Positions 37,901 to 48,179 are shown, counted from the stretch's first letter. The stretch is 64,000 nucleotides of DNA from Marinobacter antarcticus (GCF_900142385.1 NZ_FRAQ01000001.1:2294001-2358000), one strand, 5' to 3'. The notes: a model not told the origin generated them from the letters alone. Translations and numbers: made by a program.

Positions 37901-38041
37901 GCAACGAAGCTGGATCTTGCAAGAGCCTATATTGAGATGGGTGACAGCGATGGAGCCCGGGATATTCTTGAAGAAGTAGCGCTTGAGGGAGATGACGAGC
38001 AGAAAGTCGAAGCTCAGGATCTGCTTAAAAATCTGTCCTGA
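34955..38041 (+). CDS. fimV: Motility/polar hub protein FimV
   Basis: A 1028-residue inner-membrane peptidoglycan-binding protein needed for type IV pilus assembly and twitching in Pseudomonas. ATG 34955 starts a signal peptide (LAVALALAGGLGSGIAQALG). The conserved N-terminal domain has LGEIELQSYLNEPMDAEI. A LysM-like segment (LWTIAATVRPDNNLSMQQVM) is near 200. A coiled coil (LNTRVDDLQDQVQTLQRLLE) is near 350. An alanine/proline-rich stretch follows, then one transmembrane helix near 530 (GGGLILLLLLLLLLARR). The cytoplasmic half is very acidic. The FimV C-terminal TPR motif (DEAATKLDLARAYIEMGD) closes it. Alternative TTG 34910 is not preferred. Confidence 0.93.
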   Translation: MKVRKLAVALALAGGLGSGIAQALGLGEIELQSYLNEPMDAEIVLPQSQGIDPGDVFVNIAPETAYQRLGLQRNQFLGKLRFEVATRSDGSLVVNVSSREPLREPYLNFLLELTWPNGRLMREYSVLVDPPVYAEESGVSEQVRAPSSAPVAQSRQASSERNAESARRAARAEQSLGTGYRADTFGPTGASDTLWTIAATVRPDNNLSMQQVMLALQDLNPGAFIDNNINRLKRGEVLRVPSADQIRSRTRAEATRVVAQQNQEFQQPKRTLDATVAQQPKSGAASEAAASGDELKLLVADDEGGRSKTEGGSAGGDSQLAGGVDAGAAVAMEELESSRRENDELNTRVDDLQDQVQTLQRLLELKNSQLAEIQQGAAANDAAAQTAPVTGEGAASSEQTEEVAGAAEPAAEPGQEATADLATAEGEADPAEMDAGQEAANPSEVAGAETSESDTAATEPVVAPGSEAQPTTEVAASSGQAAQSEQPEKPEAKVQPEPEPVVANKGFPGNVIDAITGNTIYQIALGGGLILLLLLLLLLARRNANREKAFYEQLNDEPDGPEDTFDLSLDEEEPEQSSTSNVLEEADTYVAYGRYDQAAQALETAISREPSRTDLRLKLLGVYADNQDRDSFEKQFGEIQALDDDEAIAQANDLRSRLEEAESMPSIDDLESQLRSGSLGGESGASEPLDAAEGFENADASLSDELLADQYDASRDDQVENEFGDYDSDLSDFDLDTLEGAEQSADTGASESEKSLEPEKKSSDDPIEYDLSGLELSESKDEADAPEEESDFSSLEIDLDEPEESLDKLEEPSDVASDDALEPAAETESTDIDSLDESFLDELDAELDKVAGEEDELGGSEMEESTLDDLELDVSDDDLALMEEFSDSADSTNATNATKATPEDDELSLDDELNLEDTLSEGDLTDESDSLEDSAEEPSDDELPVASDEVRDDTTKSPVADIDENDLGDDDDFDFLAGTDEAATKLDLARAYIEMGDSDGARDILEEVALEGDDEQKVEAQDLLKNLS

Positions 38042-38069
38042 TCCGTTATAATCGGATTACTGAGGCAAC

Positions 38070-38117
38070 AAGCGCCGGCCGCCGGGGATTATCCCGGCGG
38101 CCGGCGCTTTGTTTTTA
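38070..38117 (+). terminator. Strong rho-independent terminator after fimV
   Basis: A perfect 17 bp GC-rich stem, 38070-38086 with 38093-38109, has a 6-base loop and is followed by TTTGTTTTT. It starts 29 bases after the fimV stop and ends about 12 bases before the proposed truA start. A new promoter for truA would have to lie within or very near it. Confidence 0.93.
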
Positions 38118-38128
38118 CAGCAACATAC

Positions 38129-39052
38129 TTGCCGGATTCACACTTGTTTCTCTACCCCCAGGAACTCACAACGGATAACGCTATTGGCGGCGGGCGGGTT
38201 GCCTTGGCTTTTGAGTACGACGGCAGCAACTTTCATGGCTGGCAGCTACAGAAGTCCGGCGTTCGTTCGGTGCAGGCAGAGCTTGCGAAAGCCGTAGCAA
38301 AAGTCGCTGACCATCCCGTAGACCTTGTATGCGCCGGCCGTACCGATGCCCGCGTGCATGCAAGCTATCAGATCGCGCATTTCGAAACGCCTTCCATCCG
38401 TAACCTTCGCTCATGGGTTATGGGCATCAATACCGCTCTGCCGTTCGATATCGCTGTGCACTGGGCCGGTAATGGCAGTGATGATTTCCATGCTCGTTTT
38501 TCTGCAATTTACAGACGTTATCGCTACGTTATCTACAACAACCCGGTAAGGCCCGGGATCCAGCGGGGGCAGGTAAGCTGGACGTTTCGCGAGCTGGATG
38601 CAGAACGTATGAATGACGCAGCCCAGGCGCTTGTGGGAGAGCATGATTTCTCTTCTTTTCGCGCTGCCGGGTGTCAGTCCCGAACGCCTGTGCGCTTTCT
38701 TGAACAAATAAAGGTAACCCGGAACGGCAACTTCGTCGTAATTGATGTGCAGGCCAACGCTTTTCTGCACCACATGGTTCGGAATATTGCCGGGGCTCTG
38801 ATGGATGTAGGTACCGGCAAACAGCCGGAGGCCTGGATTCGTGACATACTGCTTGCGAAAGATCGCACGCTTGCCGGAGTAACCGCGCCGCCTCATGGTT
38901 TGTATTTGGTCGACGTAGGGTATCCAGAAGGCTTTGATATACCTGCCGCCGAATGTGGCCCGGGTTTTTTGAGGCCCTGGTTCAGCCAGGCAGAGAACAG
39001 TCCGGTTTATCCAACGCACATTCACTCTAAACAACGGGTAAAAGTGCCATGA
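38129..39052 (+). CDS. truA: tRNA pseudouridine(38-40) synthase TruA
   Basis: Makes pseudouridine at positions 38-40 of tRNA anticodon arms. It has 307 residues from TTG 38129. The catalytic aspartate is Asp73 in [11 protein letters not shown]. The conserved start of the fold is [16 protein letters not shown], and [16 protein letters not shown] is the C-terminal signature. No ATG or GTG lies before the conserved region, so the start is uncertain: TTG 38129 or TTG 38144. It overlaps trpF by 4 bases (ATGA). The order fimV-truA-trpF is as in Pseudomonas. Confidence 0.92.
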   Translation: MPDSHLFLYPQELTTDNAIGGGRVALAFEYDGSNFHGWQLQKSGVRSVQAELAKAVAKVADHPVDLVCAGRTDARVHASYQIAHFETPSIRNLRSWVMGINTALPFDIAVHWAGNGSDDFHARFSAIYRRYRYVIYNNPVRPGIQRGQVSWTFRELDAERMNDAAQALVGEHDFSSFRAAGCQSRTPVRFLEQIKVTRNGNFVVIDVQANAFLHHMVRNIAGALMDVGTGKQPEAWIRDILLAKDRTLAGVTAPPHGLYLVDVGYPEGFDIPAAECGPGFLRPWFSQAENSPVYPTHIHSKQRVKVP

Positions 39053-39678
39053 ATGCACGCGTCAAAATTTGTGGTCTGACCCGTGTTGAGGATGTGAAAG
39101 CCGCTGTTGCAAGCGGGGCGGATGCGCTGGGGTTCGTGTTTTATGGTCCCAGCCCCCGTGCTGTGACCGTCGAGCAGGCTGAGCTGCTCGTCCGGCATGT
39201 TCCTGCGTTTGTGTCGGTTGTCGGGCTGTTTGTAAATCCATTGGAAGAGCAGGTCAGGGAAGTCCTTGAGCGCATTCCACTGGACTTGCTCCAATTCCAT
39301 GGTGATGAGACGGCCGACTTCTGTGGCCTGTTTGGCCGTCGCTGGATAAAAGCTGTGCGCGTTCAGAGTGCAGGGCAGATTGAGCGGGCGTTTGCTGAAT
39401 ATCACTCAGCCGCCGGGCTGTTGGTGGATGCGTGGGACCCTCAGCGATACGGGGGTACCGGGCATTCATTCAACTGGGACCTGATCCCGCTGGAGCGTCC
39501 CCTGCCACTTATATTGGCCGGTGGGTTGTCATCTGATAACGTATTCCGGGCTGTCGAGCAGGTGAAGCCGTGGGCTGTGGATGTCAGCGGTGGCGTTGAA
39601 GAAAGTAAAGGCGTCAAAGACATCGAAAAAATTTCTGACTTTATTAGAGAGGTTCACCGTGTCTGTAAAACTGACTGA
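39049..39678 (+). CDS. trpF: Phosphoribosylanthranilate isomerase TrpF
   Basis: Third step of tryptophan synthesis, a 209-residue TIM barrel. The catalytic cysteine is in [12 protein letters not shown] at the N-terminus, and the aspartate in [24 protein letters not shown] and [14 protein letters not shown] form the phosphate-binding site. It overlaps truA by 4 bases and trpB by 20 bases. Monofunctional, not fused to TrpC as in E. coli. Confidence 0.96.
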   Translation: MNARVKICGLTRVEDVKAAVASGADALGFVFYGPSPRAVTVEQAELLVRHVPAFVSVVGLFVNPLEEQVREVLERIPLDLLQFHGDETADFCGLFGRRWIKAVRVQSAGQIERAFAEYHSAAGLLVDAWDPQRYGGTGHSFNWDLIPLERPLPLILAGGLSSDNVFRAVEQVKPWAVDVSGGVEESKGVKDIEKISDFIREVHRVCKTD

Positions 39679-40879
39679 AGAAATGCTGACGGCACTGCCA
39701 GATGCGCGGGGGCATTTCGGCGCCTTTGGCGGGCGATTTGTTTCCGAGACATTGATGGATTCCCTGGTGACTCTTGAAAGGGAATATCTCCGGCTAAAAA
39801 AGGATCCTGAGTTTCAGGCTACCTTTGACAAGGATCTTGCTGATTATGTCGGCCGCCCAAGCCCGCTGTACTTTGCCGAGCGGCTGACTCGCGAGACCGG
39901 GGGAGCGCAGATCTGGTTAAAGCGGGAAGACCTTAATCACACGGGTGCGCACAAGATTAACAACACCATCGGTCAGGCGCTGCTGGCCAGCTTTCTGGGC
40001 AAAAAGCGGATCATTGCCGAAACTGGCGCTGGGCAGCATGGGGTTGCAACCGCTACTGTCTGTGCTCGCCTGGGGCTTGAATGCCACGTTTTCATGGGCG
40101 CTGAAGATGTCCAGCGCCAATCGCTGAACGTGTATCGCATGAAGCTTCTCGGGGCCCAGGTGCATGCGGTCCAGAGTGGAAGCCGTACGCTCAAAGATGC
40201 TATGAACGACGCGATGCGTGACTGGGTCACCTATGTTGATGAGACGTTTTACATCATCGGTACCGTCGCAGGCCCACATCCCTATCCGCTTCTGGTTCGT
40301 GATTTTCAGTCTGTTATCGGGCGTGAGACCCGCAGGCAGTCACTGGAAAAAACCGGAAAGCTCCCGGATGCCCTGGTGGCCTGTGTAGGCGGTGGCTCCA
40401 ATGCTATCGGCATGTTTTATCCGTTCCTGACGGACGAATCCGTGGAGCTTTATGGTGTTGAAGCAGGCGGGCTTGGTATTGAGACCGGTCAGCATGCAGC
40501 GCCTTTGTGTGCTGGGCGCCCGGGTGTGCTTCATGGTAATCGCACCTACCTTATGGAAGACGAGAACGGCCAGATTGCTGGCACGCATTCGGTCAGTGCA
40601 GGGCTGGATTACCCCGGAGTCGGTCCTGAGCACAGCTGGTTAAAAGACATCGGGCGGGCCAACTATGTGTCGGTAACTGACGATGAGGCGCTGAAGGCGT
40701 TCCGTATGCTGACCCTGGTTGAAGGCATCATGCCAGCGCTGGAAACTGCTCACGCGGTAGCTTACGCAGTCAAGCTTGCAGCCACGATGGATAAAGACAA
40801 GATGGTCGTGATCAATATATCCGGTCGCGGCGACAAAGACATTCATACTGTCGCGCAGTTAGATGGTATTGAACTGTAA
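39659..40879 (+). CDS. trpB: Tryptophan synthase beta chain TrpB
   Basis: Condenses indole with serine, using pyridoxal phosphate. It has 406 residues from GTG 39659, which has GAGAGG six bases upstream and lies within the end of trpF. Longer in-frame starts lie inside trpF and are unlikely. The PLP lysine is Lys99 in [10 protein letters not shown]. The phosphate site is [21 protein letters not shown] and [12 protein letters not shown] are conserved. It works with TrpA encoded 31 bases downstream. Confidence 0.97.
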   Translation: MSVKLTEEMLTALPDARGHFGAFGGRFVSETLMDSLVTLEREYLRLKKDPEFQATFDKDLADYVGRPSPLYFAERLTRETGGAQIWLKREDLNHTGAHKINNTIGQALLASFLGKKRIIAETGAGQHGVATATVCARLGLECHVFMGAEDVQRQSLNVYRMKLLGAQVHAVQSGSRTLKDAMNDAMRDWVTYVDETFYIIGTVAGPHPYPLLVRDFQSVIGRETRRQSLEKTGKLPDALVACVGGGSNAIGMFYPFLTDESVELYGVEAGGLGIETGQHAAPLCAGRPGVLHGNRTYLMEDENGQIAGTHSVSAGLDYPGVGPEHSWLKDIGRANYVSVTDDEALKAFRMLTLVEGIMPALETAHAVAYAVKLAATMDKDKMVVINISGRGDKDIHTVAQLDGIEL

Positions 40880-40910
40880 ATAATGGTCTGAACAATCGAC
40901 AGGAGCAGGC

Positions 40911-41723
40911 ATGAGCCGAATTGAAGGGGTTCTCAAGACCCTCAAAGGACAGGGCCGCAAGGCGCTTATTCCCTTTATTACTGCCGGTGACCCCCACCCG
41001 GATGAGACTGTTGGCCTGATGCACACCATGGTTGATGCCGGTGTGGATATCATTGAGCTGGGTGTGCCGTTTTCTGATCCGATGGCCGACGGCCCGGTGA
41101 TTCAGTTGGCCTGTGAGCGGGCGCTCAAACATGGCACATCTTTACGCCGCGTCCTGGCGATTGTGCGTGAGTTCAGAGAAACCAACAACAGCACTCCGGT
41201 GGTGTTGATGGGCTATATCAACCCCATTGAGGCTATGGGCTATGAAGCCTTTGCTGACGCGGCCGTGGAGGCTGGCGTGGATGGGGTTCTTACGGTGGAC
41301 CTGCCACCGGAAGAGGCCGATGAAGTTGCACCTCTGTTCGCTCAGAGGGGGCTCGATCCGATTTTCCTGTTGGCACCAACGACAACCGACGAAAGAATTC
41401 GCGCAATTGCCGATCACTCTTCGGGATATGTGTACTATGTTTCATTTAACGGCGTAACCGGAGCTGCCAGAATAAACGTGGAAGAAGTAGCCGCGAAGGT
41501 TGCCCATATCCATGAATTGACGGCCCTGCCGGTTGGTGTCGGTTTCGGCATACGCGACGCAGAAACAGCCGCCGCCGTGGGACGGGTATCCGATGGTGTA
41601 ATTGTTGGCAGTGTGCTGGTCGATACAATAGCCAGAAATCAGGCAGATATCGAAGAGCTTAAACGGGCACTGACGGATCTGCTCAACCCGATGCGTGAAG
41701 CACTGGATAGCCTGGCTTCCTGA
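40911..41723 (+). CDS. trpA: Tryptophan synthase alpha chain TrpA
   Basis: Cleaves indole-glycerol phosphate to indole and passes it to TrpB. It has 270 residues. Catalytic regions are [18 protein letters not shown] (catalytic Glu and Asp) and [11 protein letters not shown] near the start. [11 protein letters not shown] is also typical, as is [11 protein letters not shown]. An AGGAG Shine-Dalgarno precedes the ATG. In Pseudomonas trpBA lies elsewhere in the chromosome. Here trpFBA is contiguous and leads into accD. Confidence 0.97.
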   Translation: MSRIEGVLKTLKGQGRKALIPFITAGDPHPDETVGLMHTMVDAGVDIIELGVPFSDPMADGPVIQLACERALKHGTSLRRVLAIVREFRETNNSTPVVLMGYINPIEAMGYEAFADAAVEAGVDGVLTVDLPPEEADEVAPLFAQRGLDPIFLLAPTTTDERIRAIADHSSGYVYYVSFNGVTGAARINVEEVAAKVAHIHELTALPVGVGFGIRDAETAAAVGRVSDGVIVGSVLVDTIARNQADIEELKRALTDLLNPMREALDSLAS

Positions 41724-41768
41724 CCCGGAAGGTGAGGGGGAGCCGGAATCAAAGGACAGGATATAACC

Positions 41769-42695
41769 ATGAGTAACTGGCTGGACAAGATAATGCCGGG
41801 CAAGATCCGCTCGGAATCCAATCGCAGAACAGGTGTTCCCGAAGGGCTTTGGAAAAAGTGTCCTAAGTGCGGCGCCTTTCTATACAAGCCGGAACTGGAG
41901 AAAAACCTGGATGTTTGCCCCAAATGCAATCATCACCTGAGGGTTGATGCTCGCCGTCGCCTCGACATTTTTCTTGATGCAGAGGGGCGTGAGGAAATTG
42001 GTGCCAACCTTGAACCTTGGGATCGGCTGAAGTTCAAGGATACCAAGCGCTACAAGGATCGGCTGGTGCAGGCTCAGAAAGCAACGGGCGAGAAAGATGC
42101 CCTTGTCGCCATGAAAGGCAAAACTCTGAACGTTCCGCTGGTGGCCTGTTCCTTTGAATTTGGCTTCATGGGCGGGTCTATGGGGCAGGTCGTTGGTGAA
42201 AAGTTCGTACAGGCCGCGAATGTTGCGCTTGCTGAGCGTATTCCTCTGGTCTGTTTTTCTGCAAGCGGCGGCGCCCGTATGCAGGAGGCGATTCTGTCAC
42301 TCATGCAGATGGCCAAGACGGCCGCCGTGCTTGAGCGCATGAAGCAAGAGGGTATTCCGTACATTTCCGTGATGACGGACCCCGTTTTTGGCGGTGTGTC
42401 TGCGAGCCTGGCAATGCTGGGCGATCTCAATATTGCAGAACCCAATGCATTGATCGGGTTTGCAGGGCCCCGGGTCATTGAGCAGACGGTTCGTGAAAAG
42501 CTGCCTGAAGGTTTCCAGCGCAGTGAGTTCCTGCTGGAGCACGGCGCAATCGACATGATTCTGCACCGCCATCAGATGCGCGAACGTATTGCACACGTGC
42601 TGGCGAAGTTTACCGGGCAAGAGCGGCCCGATACGGAAGATCCAATCGAATTTGAAATAACGGAAAAGCCAGACATTGAACCCCCGGCAGAGTAA
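41769..42695 (+). CDS. accD: Acetyl-CoA carboxylase carboxyltransferase beta subunit AccD
   Basis: Transfers carboxyl from biotin to acetyl-CoA with AccA, the first step of fatty acid synthesis. It has 308 residues. The zinc ribbon cysteines are C31, C34, C50 and C53 (CPKC pairs). The carboxyltransferase core includes [15 protein letters not shown] and [11 protein letters not shown]. The last 20 bases overlap the folC start. accD-folC-dedD-cvpA-purF is a long-conserved order. Confidence 0.97.
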   Translation: MSNWLDKIMPGKIRSESNRRTGVPEGLWKKCPKCGAFLYKPELEKNLDVCPKCNHHLRVDARRRLDIFLDAEGREEIGANLEPWDRLKFKDTKRYKDRLVQAQKATGEKDALVAMKGKTLNVPLVACSFEFGFMGGSMGQVVGEKFVQAANVALAERIPLVCFSASGGARMQEAILSLMQMAKTAAVLERMKQEGIPYISVMTDPVFGGVSASLAMLGDLNIAEPNALIGFAGPRVIEQTVREKLPEGFQRSEFLLEHGAIDMILHRHQMRERIAHVLAKFTGQERPDTEDPIEFEITEKPDIEPPAE

Positions 42696-43980
42696 ACAGA
42701 AACCCCAGCCCCTGAGCGCACCGGAGGCTGGGGCCACGCTTGATCAGTGGCTGTCCTGGCTAGAATCAATACACCCAACCGAGATTGATCTCGGGCTTGA
42801 CCGGGTTCTGGTGGTTTTGCGTCGGTTGTTCCGGAAAAACCCCAGAGCACGAGTTATTACGGTTGCGGGTACCAACGGCAAGGGTAGTGCCGTTGCGACG
42901 CTTGAAATACTTCTTCAGGCTGCAGGCAGACGCACTGGTGCCTATACGTCTCCCCATCTTCAGAAATACAACGAGCGCATCCGTATCGACGGTCAGGATA
43001 TTGATGATGCGACCCTGATCTCTGTGTTTGAAAAGGTGGAAGCGGCTCGTGGCTCTGTCTCACTCACTTACTTCGAGTTTGGCACGCTGGCGGCTTTTGT
43101 TGCACTGAGTGAATCCGGTGTGCAGGACTGGATTCTCGAGGTCGGCCTCGGTGGCCGCCTTGATGCAGTGAATGTGATAGATGCAGACTTGGCAATCATT
43201 ACGTCCATCGATATTGATCATGTCGCGTTTCTCGGAGACAACCGGGAGGTTATCGGGTTTGAAAAAGCCGGTATTCTTCGCCCGGGCATCCCGGCCGTGG
43301 TTGCTGACATGGATCCGCCACGTTCGGTACTCCAGCAGGCAGCGGCTCAGAAGGTAGCGCTGGTTCGAGCAGGGCAAGACTACGAAATCCGTGAGGCTAT
43401 TACGGATTCAGGTGGAATTGCTGCTGCCCTTCATATTCAGGGGAATACGTTCAGATTACCGTCGGGGCCGCTTCCGGTGGAGAGCGTAGCCGCTGCTGTT
43501 ATGGCGCTGCGCGCACTCGAGCCTGACATGGAGCAGGCTGCGATTGAGGCTGTACTGGGTCATGCCAAAGCGCCAGGGCGGTTCGAACTTCTGCAACGCA
43601 AACCAGACCTGTATTTGGATGTTGGACATAACCCCCATGCTGCCACCTGGCTTTCAGCAAGGCTTCAGTTGTTAAAGGGTCTTGGCTGTAAGGTTCACGC
43701 GGTTTATGCCGCACTTGGCGACAAGGACGTGGAGGGCGTGGCTCAGGCGATGGCTTTGGTTGTCGACCGCTGGTATCTGGCCGGGCTTGATGTGCCGCGC
43801 GGCCTGGGTTCAGATGCGTTGCGGGTAAGGCTTGAATCCTGTGCGCTGGCTCAGGTGAGTGCGCATGATACTGTGGCCAGTGCCATTGCTGCAGCAAAGA
43901 CAGACGCAGCAGCGAATGACATCATTATTGTATTTGGCTCGTTTTTCACGGTTGCAGAAGCGCGGATGCTTCTCCTCTGA
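42676..43980 (+). CDS. folC: Bifunctional folylpolyglutamate/dihydrofolate synthase FolC
   Basis: Adds glutamate to folates and forms dihydrofolate from dihydropteroate. It has 434 residues. The P-loop GTNGKGS is at 65-71, the Mur-ligase-type metal region is [13 protein letters not shown], and DIDHVAFLG follows. The only possible start in the first part is TTG 42676, inside the end of accD. Folate precursors depend on PabB at 16-17 kb. Confidence 0.95.
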   Translation: MNPRQSKQKPQPLSAPEAGATLDQWLSWLESIHPTEIDLGLDRVLVVLRRLFRKNPRARVITVAGTNGKGSAVATLEILLQAAGRRTGAYTSPHLQKYNERIRIDGQDIDDATLISVFEKVEAARGSVSLTYFEFGTLAAFVALSESGVQDWILEVGLGGRLDAVNVIDADLAIITSIDIDHVAFLGDNREVIGFEKAGILRPGIPAVVADMDPPRSVLQQAAAQKVALVRAGQDYEIREAITDSGGIAAALHIQGNTFRLPSGPLPVESVAAAVMALRALEPDMEQAAIEAVLGHAKAPGRFELLQRKPDLYLDVGHNPHAATWLSARLQLLKGLGCKVHAVYAALGDKDVEGVAQAMALVVDRWYLAGLDVPRGLGSDALRVRLESCALAQVSAHDTVASAIAAAKTDAAANDIIIVFGSFFTVAEARMLLL

Positions 43981-44092
43981 GCCTGAGAGTCCTGGCGTCT
44001 TAAACTTTGTCCATGGCGCAGCGCAGAGCTTTGAGTTATGACAGGCGGGCAGTTAGTATGTGCCAGGTCAAACAGACGGGGAGTCAAGCAAC

Positions 44093-44728
44093 GTGGATGG
44101 ACTTAAGCAAAGAATAATCGGTGCGCTGGTTCTGGTTTCGCTGGCCGTTATCTTTGTGCCCATGGTTTTCGATGAACCTCACTCTGAGCGCACGTCTACT
44201 TCGATCAACATTCCAGAAGAACCACCTTTCCCGGAAGTTGCAGCTCCCGAGTCGGACATAGCGCCACCCCCCCCATACCAGCAAGACGATGCCGCAAGTG
44301 GTGATTCAGGCAGTCGGGACTATCGCATTCTGGAAAGTGATGGGCCAGCGGTGCAGTCTGTCCCTGATTCTCGCACTAACACAGCGCCCGAGCCCGAGGT
44401 AGCCGAGCCGGCAAAAGCGGCGCCAGCACCTTCCGCAAGCTTGCCAGAAAAGGCAGAGCCGACGAGTGCAGAGTTCACTCGTTCTCTGGAAGGCGCCTGG
44501 GTTGTTCAGCTAGGCAGTTTTGGCAACGGCGATAATGCTCGCCGCCTTCGGGACAAAGTGCGCGAAAAAGGTTACAACTCTCATCTTCAGGAGGTCGTTC
44601 GGGGTGATGCCACCCTGACACGGGTTTTCAGTGGTCCTTTTGCTGAAAAAGCCGAGGCTGAGTCTGCAAAACTAGAACTGGACGAGGCTTTCAGCCTGAA
44701 CAGCCTTGTCACATCCGGCGACAAATAA
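44093..44728 (+). CDS. dedD: SPOR-domain protein DedD
   Basis: A 211-residue cell-division-associated protein. One N-terminal transmembrane helix (IIGALVLVSLAVIFVPMVF) follows the short cytoplasmic start DGLKQR. A Pro/Ala-rich periplasmic linker follows. The C-terminal SPOR domain (AWVVQLGSFGNGDNARRLRD to the end) binds denuded septal peptidoglycan. I chose GTG 44093, with GGGGAG about nine bases upstream, because the family begins MDGLKQRIIGA. The longer start at 44060 is also GTG. Confidence 0.88.
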   Translation: MDGLKQRIIGALVLVSLAVIFVPMVFDEPHSERTSTSINIPEEPPFPEVAAPESDIAPPPPYQQDDAASGDSGSRDYRILESDGPAVQSVPDSRTNTAPEPEVAEPAKAAPAPSASLPEKAEPTSAEFTRSLEGAWVVQLGSFGNGDNARRLRDKVREKGYNSHLQEVVRGDATLTRVFSGPFAEKAEAESAKLELDEAFSLNSLVTSGDK

Positions 44729-44780
44729 CCTGTTCAATCCGCTTTATATTGCTCCGGCGGTTTGGCGAACCGACGTTTCC

Positions 44781-44789
44781 TGATAGAAT
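44781..44789 (+). promoter_or_regulatory. Extended -10 promoter upstream of cvpA-purF
   Basis: TGATAGAAT reads as an extended -10 element (TGN then TAGAAT, 44784-44789) about 31 bases before the cvpA ATG. The -35 region (TTTGGC, 17 bases up) is weak, as is common with extended -10 promoters. Confidence 0.45.
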
Positions 44790-44819
44790 TCGCGCTTCCT
44801 TTTCTCCACCGGGATTTCC

Positions 44820-45356
44820 ATGGAAGCGCTGATCTGGATTGACTGGGTCATCATCGCCCTGATTACAGTTTCCACTCTCATCAGTCTGAAACGGGGCTTC
44901 GTGAAAGAAGCGCTGTCTCTTGTGACGTGGGTGGGCGCATTCATACTTGCGCGAACCTTTCATCCCCAGATGCAAGCCCTACTTGAGAGCACGGTTGAAA
45001 CGCCGCTTGCACGCCTTATTGCAGCGTTTGCCATTCTCTTTTTCGGAACGCTCATTGTCGGTGCCATAATCAACAACATGATCGGACACCTCGTCCGTGC
45101 TACCGGACTCTCTGCTACGGACAGAGTGCTGGGCATGGGGTTTGGCCTGCTACGCGGGATTGTTGTTGTTATTGTCGCGATCGCATTTATTCGTTACACC
45201 CCTCTGGCTCAGGACACCTGGTGGAGGACCTCCGTCATGATAGACCGCCTTGGAGTGGTTGAAGACTGGTCCAGGCGAACGTTTGGTGACGAGTTCGCCC
45301 GTTTCCTGGAACCGGAATCTCAGCAGGTCGTGGAACCCACGTCCGCATCCCGCTAA
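44820..45356 (+). CDS. cvpA: CvpA family membrane protein
   Basis: A 178-residue inner-membrane protein with four hydrophobic stretches: LIWIDWVIIALITVSTLISL, ALSLVTWVGAFILA, LIAAFAILFFGTLIVGAII and LRGIVVVIVAIAFI. The central ATGLSATDRVLGMGFGLLRG is a family signature. CvpA was named for colicin V production in E. coli; it is also linked to envelope stress and bile tolerance. It is immediately upstream of purF, the conserved cvpA-purF pair. Confidence 0.92.
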   Translation: MEALIWIDWVIIALITVSTLISLKRGFVKEALSLVTWVGAFILARTFHPQMQALLESTVETPLARLIAAFAILFFGTLIVGAIINNMIGHLVRATGLSATDRVLGMGFGLLRGIVVVIVAIAFIRYTPLAQDTWWRTSVMIDRLGVVEDWSRRTFGDEFARFLEPESQQVVEPTSASR

Positions 45357-45390
45357 CATTCAGAATTAACACTCGGAGATCACCTTATCC

Positions 45391-46917
45391 ATGTGTGGCA
45401 TTGTCGGCATCGTCAGTACTTCTCACGTAAATCAGTCGCTCTATGATGCGCTGACCGTACTTCAGCACCGGGGCCAGGATGCGGCGGGGATTGTTACCTT
45501 TCAGGATGAGCGCTTTTATCTGCGTAAGGATAATGGGCTGGTTCGCGACGTATTTCATACACGGCACATGCATCGACTGGTAGGCAATGTCGGTATAGGC
45601 CACGTGCGCTACCCGACTGCAGGCAGCTCCAGTTCCGCGGAGTCGCAACCATTCTATGTGAATAGCCCATACGGCATTACACTCGCCCACAATGGCAACC
45701 TGACCAACGCCGACGAACTCAGCCGGGACCTGTTCCGCACAGATCTTCGCCATATCAATACCAATTCGGATTCAGAAGTGCTGCTGAATGTTTTTGCGCA
45801 TGAGCTGCAAAAGCTGCGCAAGCTTGATCCGACAAAGGAAGATGTTTTTTCAGCAGTCAGCGCGGTTCATCAGCGCTGCCGCGGTGCCTACGCGGTGATT
45901 GCCATGATTACCGGGTACGGAATCGTCGGCTTCCGGGATCCCAATGGCATTCGCCCGGTCTGTTATGGTGAACGTACGTCTGAGAGCGGCCGCAAGGAAT
46001 ACATGATTGCGTCTGAGAGCGTTGCCCTCAGCGCTGCCGGTTACACTCTGGTAAGGGATATCGCGCCAGGGGAGGCGGTTTACATCGAAACCGACGGCAC
46101 TCTTTATACACAACAGTGCGCGCACAACCCCCGCTTGTACCCCTGTATTTTCGAGCATGTCTATTTTGCGCGGCCAGACTCCATTATTGACGGTGTTTCG
46201 GTATACAAAGCACGACTGCGGATGGGTGAGACTCTGGCAGACAAAATTTTACGGGAGTGCCCGGAGCACGATATTGATGTGGTTATGCCCATTCCTGATA
46301 CCAGCCGGACATCGGCCTTGCAGATGGCGCATCGGTTGGGTGTGAAATTCCGTGAAGGCTTTATCAAAAACCGCTACATAGGTCGGACGTTTATCATGCC
46401 CGGCCAGACAATGCGTAAAAAGTCTGTGCGCCAGAAACTGAACCCGATTGATCTGGAGTTCCGCGGTAAAAATGTAATGCTGGTGGACGACTCTATTGTG
46501 CGGGGCACCACCTGTAAGGAGATTGTTCAGATGGCACGGGATGCCGGCGCCAGAAAAGTCTACTTTGCCTCGGCTGCGCCCCCGGTTCGCTACCCCAATG
46601 TTTACGGAATCGATATGCCATCGGCCAGTGAGCTGATTGCTCACGACAAGACTGTTGAGGAAATCCGTGAATTGATCGGAGCAGACTGGCTGCTGTATCA
46701 GGATCTGGAGGATCTGGTGACCTGTGTCAGCGATGTAAATGACAGCATAGATGGTTGGGAGTGTTCAGTGTTCACCGGGAATTATGTAACAGGTGATATT
46801 GACGCCGCCTATCTCAATCGCCTCGATGAAGCCCGCAATGACATCACGCGTTCCGGGGATGTAGACACCGGGTCGACGGATAACGGCATCATTGATCTCT
46901 ACAACGACGAAGACTGA
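45391..46917 (+). CDS. purF: Amidophosphoribosyltransferase PurF
   Basis: First committed step of purine synthesis: PRPP plus glutamine to phosphoribosylamine. It has 508 residues. The nucleophile is Cys2 (CGIVGIVS), exposed after removal of Met1. The glutaminase domain includes [13 protein letters not shown] and [11 protein letters not shown]. The phosphoribosyltransferase loop is [17 protein letters not shown]. Length and N-terminus fit the E. coli type without a propeptide. Confidence 0.97.
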   Translation: MCGIVGIVSTSHVNQSLYDALTVLQHRGQDAAGIVTFQDERFYLRKDNGLVRDVFHTRHMHRLVGNVGIGHVRYPTAGSSSSAESQPFYVNSPYGITLAHNGNLTNADELSRDLFRTDLRHINTNSDSEVLLNVFAHELQKLRKLDPTKEDVFSAVSAVHQRCRGAYAVIAMITGYGIVGFRDPNGIRPVCYGERTSESGRKEYMIASESVALSAAGYTLVRDIAPGEAVYIETDGTLYTQQCAHNPRLYPCIFEHVYFARPDSIIDGVSVYKARLRMGETLADKILRECPEHDIDVVMPIPDTSRTSALQMAHRLGVKFREGFIKNRYIGRTFIMPGQTMRKKSVRQKLNPIDLEFRGKNVMLVDDSIVRGTTCKEIVQMARDAGARKVYFASAAPPVRYPNVYGIDMPSASELIAHDKTVEEIRELIGADWLLYQDLEDLVTCVSDVNDSIDGWECSVFTGNYVTGDIDAAYLNRLDEARNDITRSGDVDTGSTDNGIIDLYNDED

Positions 46918-46943
46918 ACTCAGAGCCTTTCCAGGAGACGCTC

Positions 46944-48179
46944 ATGACTTTTCACCGCGAAGAAACTGTCCTGATTCCGGAATCGGATCTTGATGGTATG
47001 TCTTTGGACACACTGGCGGTGAGGGCAGGGCAGCTCCGAACCGGACAGCTTGAGCACAGCGATGCTATTTTTCCCACATCGAGTTTTGTATACACCAGCG
47101 CAGCGCAGGCCGCGGCTCGTTTCGGGGGAGAGGAACCGGGTAATATTTATTCCCGCTTTACCAATCCGACGGTTCAGGCTTTCGAGGGTCGCATTGCTGC
47201 AATGGAAGGAGGGGAGCGCGCTGTTGCAACCTCATCCGGTATGGCGGCTATTCTCAGCACCTGCATGGCACTGCTGAAAAGCGGTGATCATGTGATCTGC
47301 TCCCGTGGTGTGTTTGGAACAACCAACGTGCTGTTCCAGAAATACATGGCGAAGTTCGGCGTTGAAACAAGCTTTGTAAGCCTTACTGATCTTGACGAAT
47401 GGAGTTCGGCTGTACGTCCGGACACCAGGATGCTGTTCATTGAGACTCCGTCCAACCCCCTCTGTGAGGTTGCGGACATGGAGGCGCTGGCAAAGCTTGC
47501 CCACGATAATGGTGCTCTGTTCGTTGTGGATAATTGTTTTTGCACGCCGGTGCTGCAGCGCCCTCTGGAACATGGTGCGGATATCGTGATTCACTCTGCA
47601 ACCAAGTATCTGGATGGCCAGGGCCGCTGTGTGGGCGGTGTTGTGGTCGGCCCGACGAAGCTCATGGATGAAGTTTACGGTTTCCTGCGATCCGCAGGGC
47701 CCACGATGAGCCCCTTTAATGCATGGGTCTTCCATAAAGGCCTGGAAACCTTACCAATCCGTATGCGAGCCCACTGCGACAATGCGTTAGAGTTGGCAGC
47801 ATGGCTGGAACAGCAACCGGAAGTGGAGCGAGTGTTTTACGCCGGGCTTGAAAGTCATCCCCAGCACGCGCTTGCAAAAAAGCAGCAGAAAGGTTTTGGT
47901 GGCGTGCTGGCGTTTTGCCTTAAGGGTGGCCGTGAGGAAGCCTGGAAATTCATTGATGCAACACGGATGATTTCAATTACGGCAAACCTCGGCGATGTTA
48001 AAACCACGATTACGCATCCGGCGACGACAACCCACGGGCGATTGTCGCCGGAAGACAAATCCGGAGCGGGCATAACCGAGAACCTGTTACGACTCTCGGT
48101 TGGTATCGAAGCAGTCGAAGACCTGAAAACGGACTTGCATAGAGGCTTTCAGGCGCTTCAGAACGCAAGCAACACTTAA
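46944..48179 (+). CDS. metZ: O-succinylhomoserine sulfhydrylase MetZ
   Basis: Converts O-succinylhomoserine and sulfide directly to homocysteine, bypassing cystathionine. It has 411 residues. The PLP lysine is Lys221 in HSATKYLDGQGR. Other motifs: YSRFTNPTVQAFE, ATSSGMAAIL, FIETPSNPLCEVADM and DNCFCTP. The neighbourhood purF-metZ is that of Pseudomonas metZ (PA3107). It uses the sulfide produced by the CysH pathway. Confidence 0.95.
   Translation: MTFHREETVLIPESDLDGMSLDTLAVRAGQLRTGQLEHSDAIFPTSSFVYTSAAQAAARFGGEEPGNIYSRFTNPTVQAFEGRIAAMEGGERAVATSSGMAAILSTCMALLKSGDHVICSRGVFGTTNVLFQKYMAKFGVETSFVSLTDLDEWSSAVRPDTRMLFIETPSNPLCEVADMEALAKLAHDNGALFVVDNCFCTPVLQRPLEHGADIVIHSATKYLDGQGRCVGGVVVGPTKLMDEVYGFLRSAGPTMSPFNAWVFHKGLETLPIRMRAHCDNALELAAWLEQQPEVERVFYAGLESHPQHALAKKQQKGFGGVLAFCLKGGREEAWKFIDATRMISITANLGDVKTTITHPATTTHGRLSPEDKSGAGITENLLRLSVGIEAVEDLKTDLHRGFQALQNASNT

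Noticed and set aside
39581..39658. N-terminal extension of TrpB
   Set aside because: Lies inside trpF; GTG 39659 has the good Shine-Dalgarno and gives the usual TrpB length.
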